A stretch of 64,000 bases of DNA from Candidatus Binatia bacterium (GTDB lineage: Bacteria > Desulfobacterota > Binatia > HRBIN30): NCBI GenBank assembly GCA_026004215.1, contig BPIR01000002.1, positions 237,844 to 301,843 of the forward strand, given 5' to 3'. Below, one piece after another: positions 63,086 to 64,000 of the stretch. The translations under genes were made by a program, and so were the position numbers. Positions within the stretch are counted from its first letter, which is position 1; the number at the start of each line of letters is the position of its first letter. The notes under the pieces were generated by a model that was not told the DNA's origin, searched no databases, and saw only the letters and a program-made list of their open reading frames with translations.

Positions 63086-63252
63086 ATGAAGGCAATTCGG
63101 AACAGCAAAGGTTTCACATTGATCGAGCTACTGGTGGTGGTAGCGATTATCGGAATCCTGGCGGCAATCGCCATTCCGCAGTTCGCAGCGTATCGCCAAC
63201 GCGGCTTTGACTCGCGCGCGCAATCCGATCTGCGCAATGCGGCTACGGCCGA
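63086..63252 (+). repeat. Direct repeat, copy 1 (matches 63834-64000)
   Basis: These 167 bases, starting exactly at the pilin ATG, recur at 63834-64000 with two differences, both synonymous third- or first-position changes (CCG/CCA for Pro, CTG/TTG for Leu). Sequences before the two ATGs are unrelated. The repeat continues to the window edge, so its full length is unknown. Confidence 0.95.
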
Positions 63253-63457
63253 AGAAGCGAACTACGCACAGACCCAGGCTTACGTTTCATGCAGCGATGC
63301 AGCCTGCAATACCTCCTTACCCGGCTTCAAGAAATCGAACGGGGTATCGATCACTATGACCGCCGCAACACAGTCCTTCACCGGCACGTCCACACACAGC
63401 TTGGGAACGGGCAAGACCTGGAGCTACGACTCCGCCGCCGGCGGTATCACGAACTAA
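63086..63457 (+). CDS. pilA: Type IV pilin PilA (first copy)
   Basis: A 123-residue class IVa prepilin. A nine-residue basic leader ends in Gly before the cleavage site G|F-T-L-I-E with Glu5, then the hydrophobic stem helix. The mature N-terminus resembles short Geobacter pilins (P-Q-F-A-A-Y-R, S-D-L-R-N). Aromatic residues sit at mature positions 1, 24, 27, 32, 51 and 57. A further 57 residues follow, rich in Ser and Thr, with two Cys that could form the disulfide loop. The ribosome binding site is GAGGAGA, ten bases before ATG. A terminator and a second nearly identical gene follow. Confidence 0.96.
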   Translation: MKAIRNSKGFTLIELLVVVAIIGILAAIAIPQFAAYRQRGFDSRAQSDLRNAATAEEANYAQTQAYVSCSDAACNTSLPGFKKSNGVSITMTAATQSFTGTSTHSLGTGKTWSYDSAAGGITN

Positions 63458-63485
63458 CCTGTTCGGTCGGCTTCGTAGTCGGACG

Positions 63486-63522
63486 AAAGGCCGGGCCCTC
63501 CGCGGGCTCGGCCTTTCTTTTT
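63486..63522 (+). terminator. Intrinsic terminator of the first pilin gene
   Basis: A 13-bp stem (63486-63498 with 63504-63516, one G-U pair) with loop TCCGC is followed by TTTCTTTTT. It lies 29 bases after the pilin stop and makes the gene monocistronic. Confidence 0.88.
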
Positions 63523-63623
63523 GGCGGCAAGCAGAGTCAATGAAATGCCGGCGTGTACGATTGTGTTGACCAGCTCGATAGTCCTCTAAGCCTGATCGGC
63601 TTATTCCGACCATTCCGGACGCG

Positions 63624-63638
63624 AGGCACAAGGATTGC
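63624..63638 (+). promoter_or_regulatory. Sigma-54 (-24/-12) promoter of the second pilin gene
   Basis: AGGCACAAGGATTGC matches TGGCACG-N4-TTGC with two mismatches and correct GG to GC spacing. It is 196 bases before the second pilin ATG, against 204 for the first promoter. Apart from the terminator and this site, the 376 bases between the two pilin genes show nothing recognisable. Confidence 0.58.
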
Positions 63639-63833
63639 GTAGCACGGTGGCACTCGGGTCTGATAATCGGATGAGGCCACCAATGCAGACGATACACGCG
63701 CCACCTTGAAAAACTCATCAAACGGTTGGGTTTGTCCCTTCCCTTGGGGGGGCAGACAAACTCTTTTGCAGCGATGTTGTGAGTACAGACCCGGGTAGCA
63801 ACACCTGACAACGAGCTTCGCGGAGGATTAAAC

Positions 63834-64000
63834 ATGAAGGCAATTCGGAACAGCAAAGGTTTCACATTGATCGAGCTACTGGTGGTGGTAGCGATTATCG
63901 GAATCCTGGCGGCAATCGCCATTCCACAGTTCGCAGCGTATCGCCAACGCGGCTTTGACTCGCGCGCGCAATCCGATTTGCGCAATGCGGCTACGGCCGA
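63834..64000 (+). CDS. pilA: Type IV pilin PilA (second copy, truncated by the window end)
   Basis: The first 55 codons of a second prepilin, identical in protein sequence to the first copy over this length, including the G|F-T-L-I-E processing site and aromatic positions 1, 24, 27 and 32. It has its own ribosome binding site (CGGAGGA, about ten bases upstream) and its own candidate promoter. The C-terminal half, where pilins usually differ, lies outside the window. Confidence 0.95.
   Translation, partial: MKAIRNSKGFTLIELLVVVAIIGILAAIAIPQFAAYRQRGFDSRAQSDLRNAATA

Noticed and set aside
63317..63985. 222-codon minus-strand frame across both pilin genes
   Set aside because: It is antisense to the pilins and repeats only because the pilin sequence is duplicated; it has no start signals.

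Overview
The window is high-GC DNA from a Gram-negative (diderm) bacterium. It carries a ten-gene lipid A/Kdo operon, a Tat translocase subunit, type IV pilins and several lipoproteins. Several features resemble deltaproteobacterial-type lineages such as Desulfobacterota, Myxococcota or Binatota, but the sequence does not fix the taxon. These are LpxI instead of LpxH, an LpxJ-type acyltransferase, a DUF4215 Cys-rich repeat, many secreted proteins with Pro/Thr linkers, and a Geobacter-like pilin N-terminus. There are no insertion sequences, rRNA genes or CRISPR arrays.

Layout. 0.5-10.2 kb (+): a tightly overlapping envelope operon lpxI - Gfo/Idh oxidoreductase - lpxB - msbA-like - lpxJ-like - waaA - lpxK - trm112-like - Kdo-kinase-like - GT9 heptosyltransferase-like. 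It runs from late lipid A assembly through Kdo transfer and flipping to inner core building. 10.4-16.1 kb: an NHL-repeat secreted protein gene broken by two in-frame stops, a DCC-family protein and a ceramidase-like lipoprotein. 16.1-20.2 kb (+): purM, rnhA, uspA-like and ftsH. 20.3-26.4 kb (-): clpB, ybaK-like, a cohesin/dockerin-like secreted protein, endonuclease V, tRNA-Leu(CAG) and an unusual lipoprotein RidA.

26.9-37.8 kb (+): a four-gene operon of very large polytopic membrane proteins. It has a DUF2298 protein, a GT4 glycosyltransferase, a 1592-residue fusion of a GT-C-like module with DUF2298 and an NHL beta-propeller, and a second GT-C/NHL fusion. A related locus lies at 55.4-62.5 kb: two polyprenyl-phosphate-sugar-synthase-like GT2 enzymes, an Agl23-like GT-C protein with the same NHL propeller, and a GT-C protein with beta-sandwich tails. 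Together they look like an undescribed periplasmic glycosylation system, in which GT2 enzymes would charge lipid carriers and GT-C enzymes would transfer the sugars. The fused propellers could bind substrate or wall. This is inference.

37.9-44.4 kb: thiE, a soluble NtrB/NtrC-type sigma-54 two-component pair, ispF, an FmdB-type zinc ribbon, a DUF11 secreted protein and a GST-like protein. 44.4-49.3 kb: a 26-residue lysine-rich microprotein with its own promoter and terminator, eno, ftsB-like, and a RavA/ViaA-like ATPase and VWA pair. 49.4-54.3 kb: a B12-binding radical SAM enzyme and a TetR-controlled group of a diiron ferritin-like protein, an SCP2-like protein and a ferredoxin, followed by tatA. 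62.5-64 kb: two tandem, almost identical type IV pilin genes, each behind its own candidate sigma-54 promoter. The second is cut by the window end.
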